Below are positions 1-5,885 of a DNA stretch of 8,676 nucleotides, piece after piece. Source of the stretch: Gp13-AA77 sp035516075 (GTDB lineage Bacteria > Acidobacteriota > Terriglobia > UBA7540); the NCBI GenBank assembly GCA_035516075.1, contig DATJAQ010000358.1, positions 1 to 8,676 on the forward strand, written 5' to 3'. Numbering within the stretch: the stretch's first letter is position 1; each line of letters starts with the position of its first letter. The translations under genes and the position numbers were made by a program. Below the pieces are notes generated by a model that was given only the letters and a program-made list of their open reading frames with translations, was not told the DNA's origin and made no database searches.

Positions 1-1
1 G

Positions 2-1123
2 CTCGAATCGACGCACAATTTCTACCCCGTGATGCACGCGCCCACCGAAGAGGGCCTGGAGCCGAAGCTCGACCTGGTTCGCCGGGCGGACCGCGCGGCG
101 CGCGCCCACGACAGCCGCATCGGCCAGGTGCGGGTGGGCTACTCCGACCAGATCCGCCACGTGCTGATTGCGGGCTCGGACGGCCGGCTGGTGACCGATT
201 TCCAGCCGCTGGTGCGGCTGAACGTTTTCACCTTGGCGCAGGAAGGTGCGAACCGGCAGTCGGGCTCCACCGGCGGCGGCGGGCGCGTGGGGCTCGAGTT
301 CTTCACGGGCGAGCGCTCGCCCGAATCGTTCGCCCGCGAGGCGGCGCGGCAGGCCATCGTGCAGTTGAGCGCCCTCGAGACCCCGGCGGGCGAAATGGAA
401 GTGGTGCTGGGCCCGGGCTGGCCGGGCATCCTGCTGCACGAAGCCGTGGGACACGGCCTGGAAGCGGACTTCAACCGCAAGGGAATCTCCGCCTTCAGCG
501 GACGAATCGGCCAGAGGGTGGCCTCGGATCTGTGCACGGTGGTGGACGACGGCACTATACCGGACCGGCGCGGCTCGCTCAACGTGGACGACGAAGGCGT
601 GCCCACGCAGCAGAACGTCCTGATCGAGAAGGGCATTCTCAAGGGCTACCTGCAGGACAAGCTGAGCGCCGGCATCATGCAGACTTCGGTCACCGGTAAC
701 GGCCGCCGCGAGAGCTACGAGCACATTCCCATGCCGCGCATGACCAACACCTACATGCTGGCGGGCACGGACGAGCCGGAGAGCATCATCCGCTCGGTGA
801 AGCGCGGCCTTTACGCGGTGTATTTCGGCGGCGGACAGGTGGACATCACCAGCGGCAAGTTCGTGTTCTCGGCCTCGGAGGCCTACCTGATCGAAGACGG
901 CAAGGTGACGGCGCCCGTGAAAGGCGCCACGCTCATCGGAGACGGGCCCACCGTGCTGACGCGGGTGACGGCCGTGGGGCACGACTTGAAGCTCGACACG
1001 GGCATCGGCACCTGCGGCAAAGAGGGGCAGAGCGTGCCCGTGGGCGTGGGCATCCCGACCATGAAAGTAAGCCACCTGACGGTGGGCGGCACGGCGCCGC
1101 GGGCGGCGACGTCGTTTGTGTAG
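2..1123 (+). CDS. tldD: TldD zinc metalloprotease subunit, 5' end outside the window
   Basis: This is the catalytic subunit of the TldD/TldE heterodimeric metalloprotease. In E. coli the complex trims the microcin B17 leader peptide and was implicated in CcdA antitoxin turnover; it accepts unfolded peptides in the cytoplasm. The zinc-site motif HEAVGH is encoded at 437-454 and is followed by the family-typical GLEADFNRKG. Downstream lie the conserved VDDGTIPDRRGSLNVDDEG block (about 541-597) and a glycine-rich C-terminus ending in a VGGTAPR-like tail. The reading frame is open from base 2, and the residues before the GTG/ATG at 29-34 (ESTHNFYP) already look like TldD, so neither codon is the real start. 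About 373 residues are visible against roughly 480 in the E. coli protein, so about 100 N-terminal residues lie upstream. The partner gene tldE starts 607 bp later, after an intervening toxin-antitoxin module. Confidence 0.95.
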   Translation, partial: LESTHNFYPVMHAPTEEGLEPKLDLVRRADRAARAHDSRIGQVRVGYSDQIRHVLIAGSDGRLVTDFQPLVRLNVFTLAQEGANRQSGSTGGGGRVGLEFFTGERSPESFAREAARQAIVQLSALETPAGEMEVVLGPGWPGILLHEAVGHGLEADFNRKGISAFSGRIGQRVASDLCTVVDDGTIPDRRGSLNVDDEGVPTQQNVLIEKGILKGYLQDKLSAGIMQTSVTGNGRRESYEHIPMPRMTNTYMLAGTDEPESIIRSVKRGLYAVYFGGGQVDITSGKFVFSASEAYLIEDGKVTAPVKGATLIGDGPTVLTRVTAVGHDLKLDTGIGTCGKEGQSVPVGVGIPTMKVSHLTVGGTAPRAATSFV

Positions 1124-1126
1124 CCT

Positions 1127-1158
1127 AAACGTTATGACGTCTTGACGGTAAAACGTCA
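1127..1158 (+). promoter_or_regulatory. Putative ribbon-helix-helix operator: four tandem 8-bp ACGT boxes
   Basis: Four contiguous octamers run head to tail: AAACGTTA (1127-1134), TGACGTCT (1135-1142), TGACGGTA (1143-1150) and AAACGTCA (1151-1158). Boxes 1, 2 and 4 have a perfect ACGT core at positions 3-6, and box 3 has ACGG. No further box is seen on either side. Tandem 8-bp boxes are how ribbon-helix-helix repressors such as MetJ line up along DNA, one dimer per box, and box 2 differs at one position from the MetJ octamer AGACGTCT. The array covers the -35 hexamer of the antitoxin promoter, so binding there would block transcription. The natural ligand is inferred to be the antitoxin encoded just downstream. 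Confidence 0.6.
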
Positions 1159-1170
1159 GAGTGCTAGACT
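1142..1170 (+). promoter_or_regulatory. Extended -10 promoter of the toxin-antitoxin operon
   Basis: The -35 hexamer TTGACG (1142-1147) and the -10 hexamer TAGACT (1165-1170) are separated by exactly 17 bp. A TGC extended -10 element (1162-1164) abuts the -10. Transcription would begin around 1176-1178, on or beside the ATG at 1177, which leaves no room for a leader or ribosome binding site. The -35 is inside the tandem-box operator, consistent with autoregulation. Confidence 0.6.
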
Positions 1171-1176
1171 GAGACC

Positions 1177-1410
1177 ATGGGAGCACCTCAGAAACGTGCA
1201 ACTGTTTACCTGGACCCGCGTCTACACAGGGCGCTGAGGCTCAAGGCGGCGGAAACGGACCGCTCAATCTCCGCCATCGTCAACGATGCAATCAAGCGCG
1301 ATCTGGCGGAGGATGCCGAGGACTTGGCTGCGTTTGAGGAGAGGGCTCACGAGCCGTGGCTTCGCTTTGAGGATGTTGTGAAGGACATGAAAAAGCGTGG
1401 CCTCCTATAG
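1177..1410 (+). CDS. Ribbon-helix-helix antitoxin of a type II toxin-antitoxin module
   Basis: This is a 77-residue protein in two parts. Residues about 7-44 (KRATVYLDPRLHRALRLKAA, then a second helix containing SISAIVNDAIKRDL) form a ribbon-helix-helix (Arc/CopG/MetJ-type) dimerisation and DNA-binding fold, with the short strand RATVYLD followed by two helices. The acidic then basic tail (about 46-77, with FEDVVKDMKKRGLL at the end) resembles the flexible segment that such antitoxins wrap around a RelE/ParE-fold toxin. The toxin frame starts 14 nt before this stop, so the two are translationally coupled. The ATG lies 7 nt after the -10 hexamer without a usable Shine-Dalgarno site, suggesting a leaderless mRNA. 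Expected role: neutralise the toxin and repress its own promoter through the octamer boxes upstream. Assignment rests on the fold pattern and the toxin partner; the exact family name is unsure. Confidence 0.85.
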   Translation: MGAPQKRATVYLDPRLHRALRLKAAETDRSISAIVNDAIKRDLAEDAEDLAAFEERAHEPWLRFEDVVKDMKKRGLL

Positions 1411-1657
1411 TCTCCTGATTCGGCCTTCGGCCGCCAAGGAGCTCGCTGCCCTTCCCAGGAAAGACCGCGAGCGCGTCACCTCAAAGATCAACTCTCTCGG
1501 GTCCGAACCTCGGCCGCCAGGCTGCGAGAAGCTATCCGGCCACGAAGATAGGTACAGGCTGCGCCAGGGCTCGTACCGGGTGATCTACTGGGTGGACGAC
1601 CCAGGCAAGACAGTCGGCGTGATCATGGTCAGGCATCGCAAGGAAGTCTATCGGTAG
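1397..1657 (+). CDS. RelE/ParE-superfamily toxin
   Basis: This 86-residue basic protein has the RelE/ParE toxin layout: an N-terminal strand (SYSLLIRPSAAKEL), a helix pair (residues about 12-34), the conserved KLSGHEDRYRLRQGSYRVIYWV block (45-66) and the C-terminal RHRKEVYR (79-86). Arg54, Arg56, Arg61, Arg81 and Tyr85 fall where RelE-type mRNA interferases carry their basic and tyrosine active-site residues, so ribosome-dependent mRNA cleavage is the likely activity. A ParE-like gyrase poison is less likely but not excluded. The start is GTG, overlapping the antitoxin gene by 14 nt, with AAGGA at 1381-1385 as ribosome binding site. All expected blocks are present and there is no frameshift, so the toxin looks intact. 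Confidence 0.88.
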   Translation: MASYSLLIRPSAAKELAALPRKDRERVTSKINSLGSEPRPPGCEKLSGHEDRYRLRQGSYRVIYWVDDPGKTVGVIMVRHRKEVYR

Positions 1658-1690
1658 AATGGGGGCGATCCGGTTTGCAAGCGCCGATTG

Positions 1691-1712
1691 ATGATTGACA
1701 CGCAAAAATCAT
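1691..1712. repeat. Short inverted repeat ahead of tldE
   Basis: ATGATT (1691-1696) and AATCAT (1707-1712) are perfect inverted arms around a 10-nt A-rich loop. They sit in the 73-bp gap between the toxin stop and the tldE start. The arms could form a weak AT-rich hairpin or an operator half-site pair. There is no T-tract, so it does not look like a terminator. Confidence 0.3.
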
Positions 1713-1730
1713 TGCTGACAGGACCCATCG

Positions 1731-3095
1731 ATGGCTGAACACCAACTCGAACAGATCGCCCAGGATCTCGTCGGGCGCGCCATGCAGGCGGGGGCCACGG
1801 CGGCGGACGCCACGGTGCGGGAAGGCGACGAATTTTCCACCACCATCCGCCTCGGCCAGATCGAAAACCTGAAGGAAGCTGCCTCCAAGGTGCTGGGCTT
1901 GCGCGTGTTTCTGGGAACGCGCAGCGCCAGCTCCTATTCGAGCGACTTCTCGGCCAAGTCGCTTGAGCGCCTCGTGCAGCGGACGATTGAGATGGCCCGC
2001 GTAACCTCCGAAGACCCGGCGAACGGCCTGCCGGAGGCCGGGGAGATGGGGCGCTACCCGGGAGATTTGCAGCTCTATTCGCCGGACGTGGCGGAGCTCA
2101 CGGCCGAGGAGCGCATCGCGGTGGCCCGCCGGGCCGAGCAGGCGGCGCTCAGCAGCGACCCGCGTATTAAGAACTCCGAAGGCTCCGGAGTGGAGACGGC
2201 CACGGGCAGCAAGGCTTACGCCAACTCGCTCGGCTTTGTGGGGAGCTACCGGTCGTCCATCACCTCGGTCACGGTGGTGCCGGTGGCGCAGGAAGGGCAG
2301 AACGGCAACGTGCAAATGCAGCGCGATTACTGGTATGCGGTCGGCCGGGGCGCCGCCGCGCTGCGCGATCCGGAGTCGATCGGCAAGCAAGCCGCGGCGC
2401 GCGCGCTGCGCCGGCTGGGGGCGCGTAAAATCTCCACCTGCCGGGTGCCGGTGGTGTTCGACGCGGAGACGGCGCGGTCGCTGGTGGGCCACGTTTTCGA
2501 AGCCGTGCGCGGCGACGCCATCTATCGCAACGCGTCGTTCCTGGCGGGCAAGCTGGGCGAGCGCGTGGCCGGCGAGAACATTACCGTCCTCGATGACGGC
2601 CTGCGCCCGGGCGGTTTCGGCTCGCGGCCTTTCGACGACGAAGGCGTGGCGCCCGCGGTGACGCCCGTTCTTGAGGCCGGCGTACTTCGCAATTACCTGC
2701 TGAACGCCTATACGGCGCGCAAGCTCAACTTGCGCACCACGGGTAACGCGTCGCGCGGGGTGGCGGGCCCGCCGTCGGTGGGGCCCAAGAATTTTTATCT
2801 CAGGCCCGGCACGCAATCGCCCGAAGACATTCTGCGCTCGGTGTCGAATGGCTTCTACGTGACCGAGCTGATCGGCTTCGGGGTGAACGTGGTCACGGGC
2901 GACTACTCCCGCGGCGCCGCCGGGCTCTGGGTTGAAAACGGCGAGCTCACGTATCCGGTGGAAGAGGTGACCATCGCCGGGAGCCTGCAGGAGATGCTGA
3001 ACCACGTGGCCGTGGTAGGCTCGGACCTCGAGTTTCGCAGCGCCCTGGCCTCGCCTACCCTGCTGGTGGAGGGGCTCACGGTGGCGGGAACCTGA
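1731..3095 (+). CDS. tldE: TldE/PmbA, non-catalytic partner of TldD
   Basis: This 454-residue protein is close to the usual family length of about 450. It is a paralogue of TldD: its block DDGLRPGGFGSRPFDDEGVAP (288-308) matches the TldD block DDGTIPDRRGSLNVDDEGVP. Where TldD has HEAVGH, this protein has LVGHVFEAVRG (251-261), so the zinc-binding HEXXXH is absent, as expected for the TldE/PmbA subunit. TldE pairs with TldD to form the protease chamber. The ATG start is backed by AGGA at 1720-1723, seven nt upstream, and by the normal N-terminus with an early helix. It lies downstream of the toxin-antitoxin genes and 7 bp before the next gene. Whether it is read from the tldD promoter through the module, from the module promoter, or from a promoter of its own is not clear: no convincing -35/-10 pair is seen in 1658-1730. 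Confidence 0.93.
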   Translation: MAEHQLEQIAQDLVGRAMQAGATAADATVREGDEFSTTIRLGQIENLKEAASKVLGLRVFLGTRSASSYSSDFSAKSLERLVQRTIEMARVTSEDPANGLPEAGEMGRYPGDLQLYSPDVAELTAEERIAVARRAEQAALSSDPRIKNSEGSGVETATGSKAYANSLGFVGSYRSSITSVTVVPVAQEGQNGNVQMQRDYWYAVGRGAAALRDPESIGKQAAARALRRLGARKISTCRVPVVFDAETARSLVGHVFEAVRGDAIYRNASFLAGKLGERVAGENITVLDDGLRPGGFGSRPFDDEGVAPAVTPVLEAGVLRNYLLNAYTARKLNLRTTGNASRGVAGPPSVGPKNFYLRPGTQSPEDILRSVSNGFYVTELIGFGVNVVTGDYSRGAAGLWVENGELTYPVEEVTIAGSLQEMLNHVAVVGSDLEFRSALASPTLLVEGLTVAGT

Positions 3096-3102
3096 GTTGA
3101 TT

Positions 3103-3630
3103 ATGAGCGCCCGAGATTCAAGGCTGCGGCCGGGGGTGGCGGCAGCCGCGCCTCGCGACCGTCCGGTGGCGCGCGCGGCGGTCGGCCGTTCGCCCATCCT
3201 TCTCATCTTCTCGATTTCACTGGCGATTGCGGGCGTGCTGGCCGGCGCGGCCTGGTGGATGCACGTGCGCGCCACCCGGCCGCCCCCCCGTCCGCCCCTG
3301 AGCGGCGAAGCGCGAAGCTATCTCCCCAATATTGTAGCGAGCGACGCGCGGATGAGCGCCGCCGAAACGGGGCTCGGCAGCACCCAGACGTATCTGGACG
3401 CGCGCGTCAGGAATCAGGGCGCCAAGACGGTACGCGAGCTCGATCTGCAGCTCGAGTTTGTGGATATGCTGAACCAGGTGGTGCTGCGCCACACGGCGCA
3501 TCCTATTACGGCTTCAGGCCCGCCGTTACAGCCCGGCGAGAGCAGGCCGTTTCGCGTGATTTTCGACCACATGCCCTCGGAATGGAACCAGGCGCCGCCG
3601 TCGATGACGCCGGTCTACGCAGCTTTTTAG
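3103..3630 (+). CDS. Membrane-anchored protein with an FxLYD/DUF2393-like extracytoplasmic domain
   Basis: I do not recognise a specific gene. The 175 residues begin with an Arg-rich segment (1-30), followed by one hydrophobic helix (about 31-53, SPILLIFSISLAIAGVLAGA and on to WWM). A proline-rich linker comes next (59-66), then a domain of about 105 residues. The basic N-terminus predicts N-in topology, with the domain outside the cytoplasmic membrane. The domain reads like a beta-sandwich of the FxLYD/DUF2393 sort: VRNQGAKTVRELDLQLEFVDMLNQVV, then LQPGESRPFRVIFDHMP, with Gly/Asn turn residues between predicted strands. The start is uncertain. ATG 3103 is chosen by codon, but the in-frame TTG at 3097 has GGGA seven nt upstream and would add two residues. 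It lies 7 bp after tldE and is probably co-transcribed and coupled with it; no functional link to the protease is visible. Confidence 0.65.
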   Translation: MSARDSRLRPGVAAAAPRDRPVARAAVGRSPILLIFSISLAIAGVLAGAAWWMHVRATRPPPRPPLSGEARSYLPNIVASDARMSAAETGLGSTQTYLDARVRNQGAKTVRELDLQLEFVDMLNQVVLRHTAHPITASGPPLQPGESRPFRVIFDHMPSEWNQAPPSMTPVYAAF

Positions 3631-3634
3631 TCTG

Positions 3635-4381
3635 TCAACGGCCGAACTGCAGGCGGGCGATCAGCGGCTCGGGCAGGCCGGCCTTTCTCATCTTGTCCTG
3701 GGTGGCGGCGAAGTCGTACGAGGTGCGGTAGTACTCCACACGCCGGCGCTCCGAGTCGAAGACGGCGAACGCGGCGCGCCAGTCCCGGTCCCGGGGCTGC
3801 CCGATCGAGCCGGGATTGATCAGGTAGCGCACGCCTTCCTCCAGGTCCAAGGTGAGGGTGCACCCTTCCTCTTCGCCGCCGCACTGAATGGTCTTCACGG
3901 TTCGTCCCGGATGCAGCATGAACCCGCCCTGGAGGTGGGTATGTCCGAAAAAAACCAATGGCGCACCGGAGTCTTCAAAAGCGGGGGGCGTATCGTGGGC
4001 TTCGACCAGATATTCGTCCTCGTCTCGCGGCGATCCATGCACCAGCTCGACCCCGTTCACCCGGGCGGGGCCGGGCGCAAGGTCGCGCAAGAATGCGAGA
4101 TTGCCCGGCGTAAGTTGCTCGCGCGTCCACAGGGTCGCCATGCGGGCCAGAGAGTTGAAATCCTTGGCATCGCTCAGGCCGGCGCAGGCTTTGTCGTGGT
4201 TGCCGCGGATGATCACGGAAGCGAGTCCTCGGACCGCCTCCACGATGAGGTTCGGATCGGGTCCGTAACCCACCAGGTCGCCGAGGCAAAGCGCTTCCTC
4301 GTAGCGGCCCTGGGCCACGCGCAGGCATTGTTGGTACGCCTCAAGGTTGGAATGGATGTCGCTGATAATCAGATAGCGCAC
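3635..4381 (-). CDS. Calcineurin-like metallophosphoesterase (YfcE/Metallophos_2 type)
   Basis: This 248-residue protein has the full two-metal phosphoesterase signature in order: SDIHSN (7-12), GDLVGYGPDPN (34-44), GNHD (60-63), ELVHGSPRD (112-120, His115) and GHTH (146-149). The NPGSIGQPRD motif typical of small cytoplasmic YfcE/MJ0936-like phosphodiesterases follows. It hydrolyses some phosphomono- or diester; the physiological substrate cannot be told. The GTG start at 4381 is chosen because it gives the canonical start VRYLIISDIHSN and has GGAAAGG (4394-4388) six nt upstream. The frame stays open for 51 more codons up to 4534, but that stretch is Pro/Arg/Ala-rich and unlike the family. 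The gene faces the preceding operon with 4 bp between stop codons and is divergent from aroC. Confidence 0.9.
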   Translation of the reverse strand: MRYLIISDIHSNLEAYQQCLRVAQGRYEEALCLGDLVGYGPDPNLIVEAVRGLASVIIRGNHDKACAGLSDAKDFNSLARMATLWTREQLTPGNLAFLRDLAPGPARVNGVELVHGSPRDEDEYLVEAHDTPPAFEDSGAPLVFFGHTHLQGGFMLHPGRTVKTIQCGGEEEGCTLTLDLEEGVRYLINPGSIGQPRDRDWRAAFAVFDSERRRVEYYRTSYDFAATQDKMRKAGLPEPLIARLQFGR

Positions 4382-4416
4382 GGGACGCCTTTCCGCGGCG
4401 GGTTCAACAAGAAACC

Positions 4417-4422
4417 AGTATA
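4417..4422 (-). promoter_or_regulatory. Candidate -10 element for the metallophosphoesterase gene
   Basis: Read on the - strand, TATACT (4422-4417) matches five of six positions of the consensus -10. It would start a transcript near 4410, leaving a leader of about 30 nt that contains the GGAAAGG ribosome binding site. No recognisable -35 hexamer lies 16-18 bp upstream, so the call is weak. Confidence 0.25.
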
Positions 4423-4467
4423 CGCCGGAGGGCGGGTTGGGCGGGTATCGCAGGCGCGGGCCGGCCT

Positions 4468-4493
4468 GGCGCCCGGCCGCGGCGGCGCCTTTT
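4468..4493 (+). terminator. Possible intrinsic terminator on the + strand
   Basis: GGCGCC (4468-4473) and GGCGCC (4484-4489) can pair into a 6-bp stem around a 10-nt GC loop, followed at once by TTTT (4490-4493). No + strand gene ends nearby. The only use would be to stop transcription reading through from the tldE operon, antisense to the phosphoesterase gene, before it reaches the aroC promoter. The local sequence is very GC-rich, so a chance hairpin is quite possible. Confidence 0.25.
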
Positions 4494-4525
4494 AGGGGCG
4501 AGGGGTGGGTTTGAGGCCGGCTCTT

Positions 4526-4555
4526 TTGACCCATCCCGAGGCTTTTCGATAAGAT
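4526..4555 (+). promoter_or_regulatory. Candidate sigma-70 promoter for the aroC-def-fmt-rsmB run
   Basis: The -35 TTGACC (4526-4531) and -10 TAAGAT (4550-4555) are 18 bp apart. They lie in the divergent intergenic region between the phosphoesterase and aroC. Transcription would start near 4562, giving a leader of about 110 nt before the aroC ATG. I see no riboswitch or attenuator structure in that leader. Confidence 0.45.
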
Positions 4556-4670
4556 CGAGTTGAACTTGCGCCCTTGGACTCTCGACGGCCGCAGACAGCA
4601 GGCGGCGCCGGGCCGGACCCTCGCAGTCCTGGAGCCGGGGACGGCCGAGTCGCTGGCGCGCGCTATCGCA

Positions 4671-5846
4671 ATGCTCCGCTATTACACCACGGGCGAGTCT
4701 CACGGCCAGGCGCTGGTTGCCCTTCTCATGGGCCTGCCCGCCGGGGTGCCCATCGACTTCGAGTACGTCGACCGCGAACTCAAGCGCCGCATGGGGGGCT
4801 ACGGACGCGGCGGGCGGATGAAGATCGAGTCGGACCGCGCGCAATTCCTCTCCGGAGTCCGGCACGGCGAGACCATCGGTTCGCCCATCACGGTATTGAT
4901 CGAGAATCACGACTGGAAGAACTGGGAACAGTCCCTGGCCGTGGAGGCGAGCCCCGAGGCCCAGGCTCGACGCCGGCCGCTGCTGCAGCCCCGGCCCGGC
5001 CACGCGGACCTGGCCGGATGCCTGAAGTACAACTTCCACGACGCGCGTTATGTGCTGGAACGGGCGAGCGCGCGCGAGACTGCGGCCCGGGTGGCGCTGG
5101 GCGCGCTGGCCAAACTCTTCCTGCGTGCGTTCGGGATCGACGTGGCGAGCCACGTGATCCAGGTGGGCCGGGTCCGGCTGGAGAAGCCCGACGCGGCTTT
5201 TACGGAGATCCTCGCGCTTCGCGACCGGCAGGAGATCGTTCTCAATTGCGTCGACGCCGCGGTCGAAGCGCGCATGAAGCAGGAAGTGGACCAGGCGACC
5301 GAGAGCCGGGATACGGTGGGCGGCGTTTTCGAGGTGGTCGCCCGCGGCGTGCCGGCCGGCCTCGGCTCGACGGCGCAGTGGGACGAGCGATTGGACGGGC
5401 TTTTGGCCCAGGCCGTGGCTTCCGTCCAGGCGGTGAAGGCGGCCGAGATCGGCACAGGGGTGGACAGCGCCGGGCGTTTCGGCTCCGAGGTTCACGACGA
5501 GATCGGCTATGATCGCGGGCAGGGCCGGTTTACACGAAAATCGAACCGGGCCGGTGGTGTGGAAGGCGGCATGTCAAACGGCGAGGAGATTGTGGTGCGA
5601 GGCTACCTCAAACCCATTTCGACGTTACGGCGGCCGCTGGAGTCCGTGGATTTCGAGACCCGCGAAACCGTGAAGGCGGCCTACGAGCGATCGGACATCT
5701 GCGTGGTGCCCGCCGCCGGAGTGGCGGGCGAGGCGATGGTGGCACTGGTGCTGGCGCGGGCGTTTCTCGAAAAGTTCGGCGGAGACTCCCTGACCGAGAG
5801 CCGCAGGAATTTCGAGGGCTACCGCGAACAGGTCCGCCGCTTTTAG
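4671..5846 (+). CDS. aroC: Chorismate synthase
   Basis: The enzyme makes chorismate from 5-enolpyruvylshikimate-3-phosphate, the last step of the shikimate pathway, using reduced FMN without net redox change. The 391-residue protein shows all family blocks: GESHG (8-12, with catalytic His11), RRMGGYGRGGRMKIE (39-53), RPGHADLAG (108-116, His111 being the second active-site histidine), VLERASARETAARVA, GVPAGLGSTAQWDERLDG, and NRAGGVEGGMSNGEEIVVRG near the C-terminus with conserved KPIST after it. ATG 4671 is chosen because it gives the canonical N-terminus MLRYYTTGESHG; the frame is open back to TTG 4560, but the extra 37 residues have no family counterpart. There is no clear Shine-Dalgarno site before this ATG. 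It heads a same-strand run with def (39-bp gap), fmt and rsmB. Confidence 0.96.
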   Translation: MLRYYTTGESHGQALVALLMGLPAGVPIDFEYVDRELKRRMGGYGRGGRMKIESDRAQFLSGVRHGETIGSPITVLIENHDWKNWEQSLAVEASPEAQARRRPLLQPRPGHADLAGCLKYNFHDARYVLERASARETAARVALGALAKLFLRAFGIDVASHVIQVGRVRLEKPDAAFTEILALRDRQEIVLNCVDAAVEARMKQEVDQATESRDTVGGVFEVVARGVPAGLGSTAQWDERLDGLLAQAVASVQAVKAAEIGTGVDSAGRFGSEVHDEIGYDRGQGRFTRKSNRAGGVEGGMSNGEEIVVRGYLKPISTLRRPLESVDFETRETVKAAYERSDICVVPAAGVAGEAMVALVLARAFLEKFGGDSLTESRRNFEGYREQVRRF

Positions 5847-5885
5847 GGCCGCGGGCCGGCCGATTTCCGGTCTTCCGAAAACATC

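Noticed and set aside
1695..1723. TTGACA at 1695-1700 as the -35 of a tldE promoter
   Set aside because: The hexamer 17 bp downstream (ACAGGA) is the ribosome binding site region and bears no resemblance to a -10; other spacings are no better.
1629..3275. A 548-codon open frame on the - strand, antisense to tldE
   Set aside because: Its translation is rich in Arg, His, Ala and Gly without any recognisable domain, as expected of the shadow frame of a GC-rich gene. The + strand tldE is unmistakable.
4382..4534. A 51-residue N-terminal extension of the metallophosphoesterase
   Set aside because: Pro/Arg-rich and unlike the family, whose proteins begin just before the SDIHSN motif; GTG 4381 has a well-placed ribosome binding site.
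4560..4670. A 37-residue N-terminal extension of chorismate synthase from TTG 4560
   Set aside because: The family begins at M-L-R-Y-x-T-x-GESHG; the extension has no conserved residues and overlaps the predicted transcription start.
4404..5495. A 363-codon open frame on the - strand, antisense to aroC
   Set aside because: Low-complexity Arg/Ala/Gly/Pro translation, no family motif, and it covers the conserved core of aroC and its promoter region.
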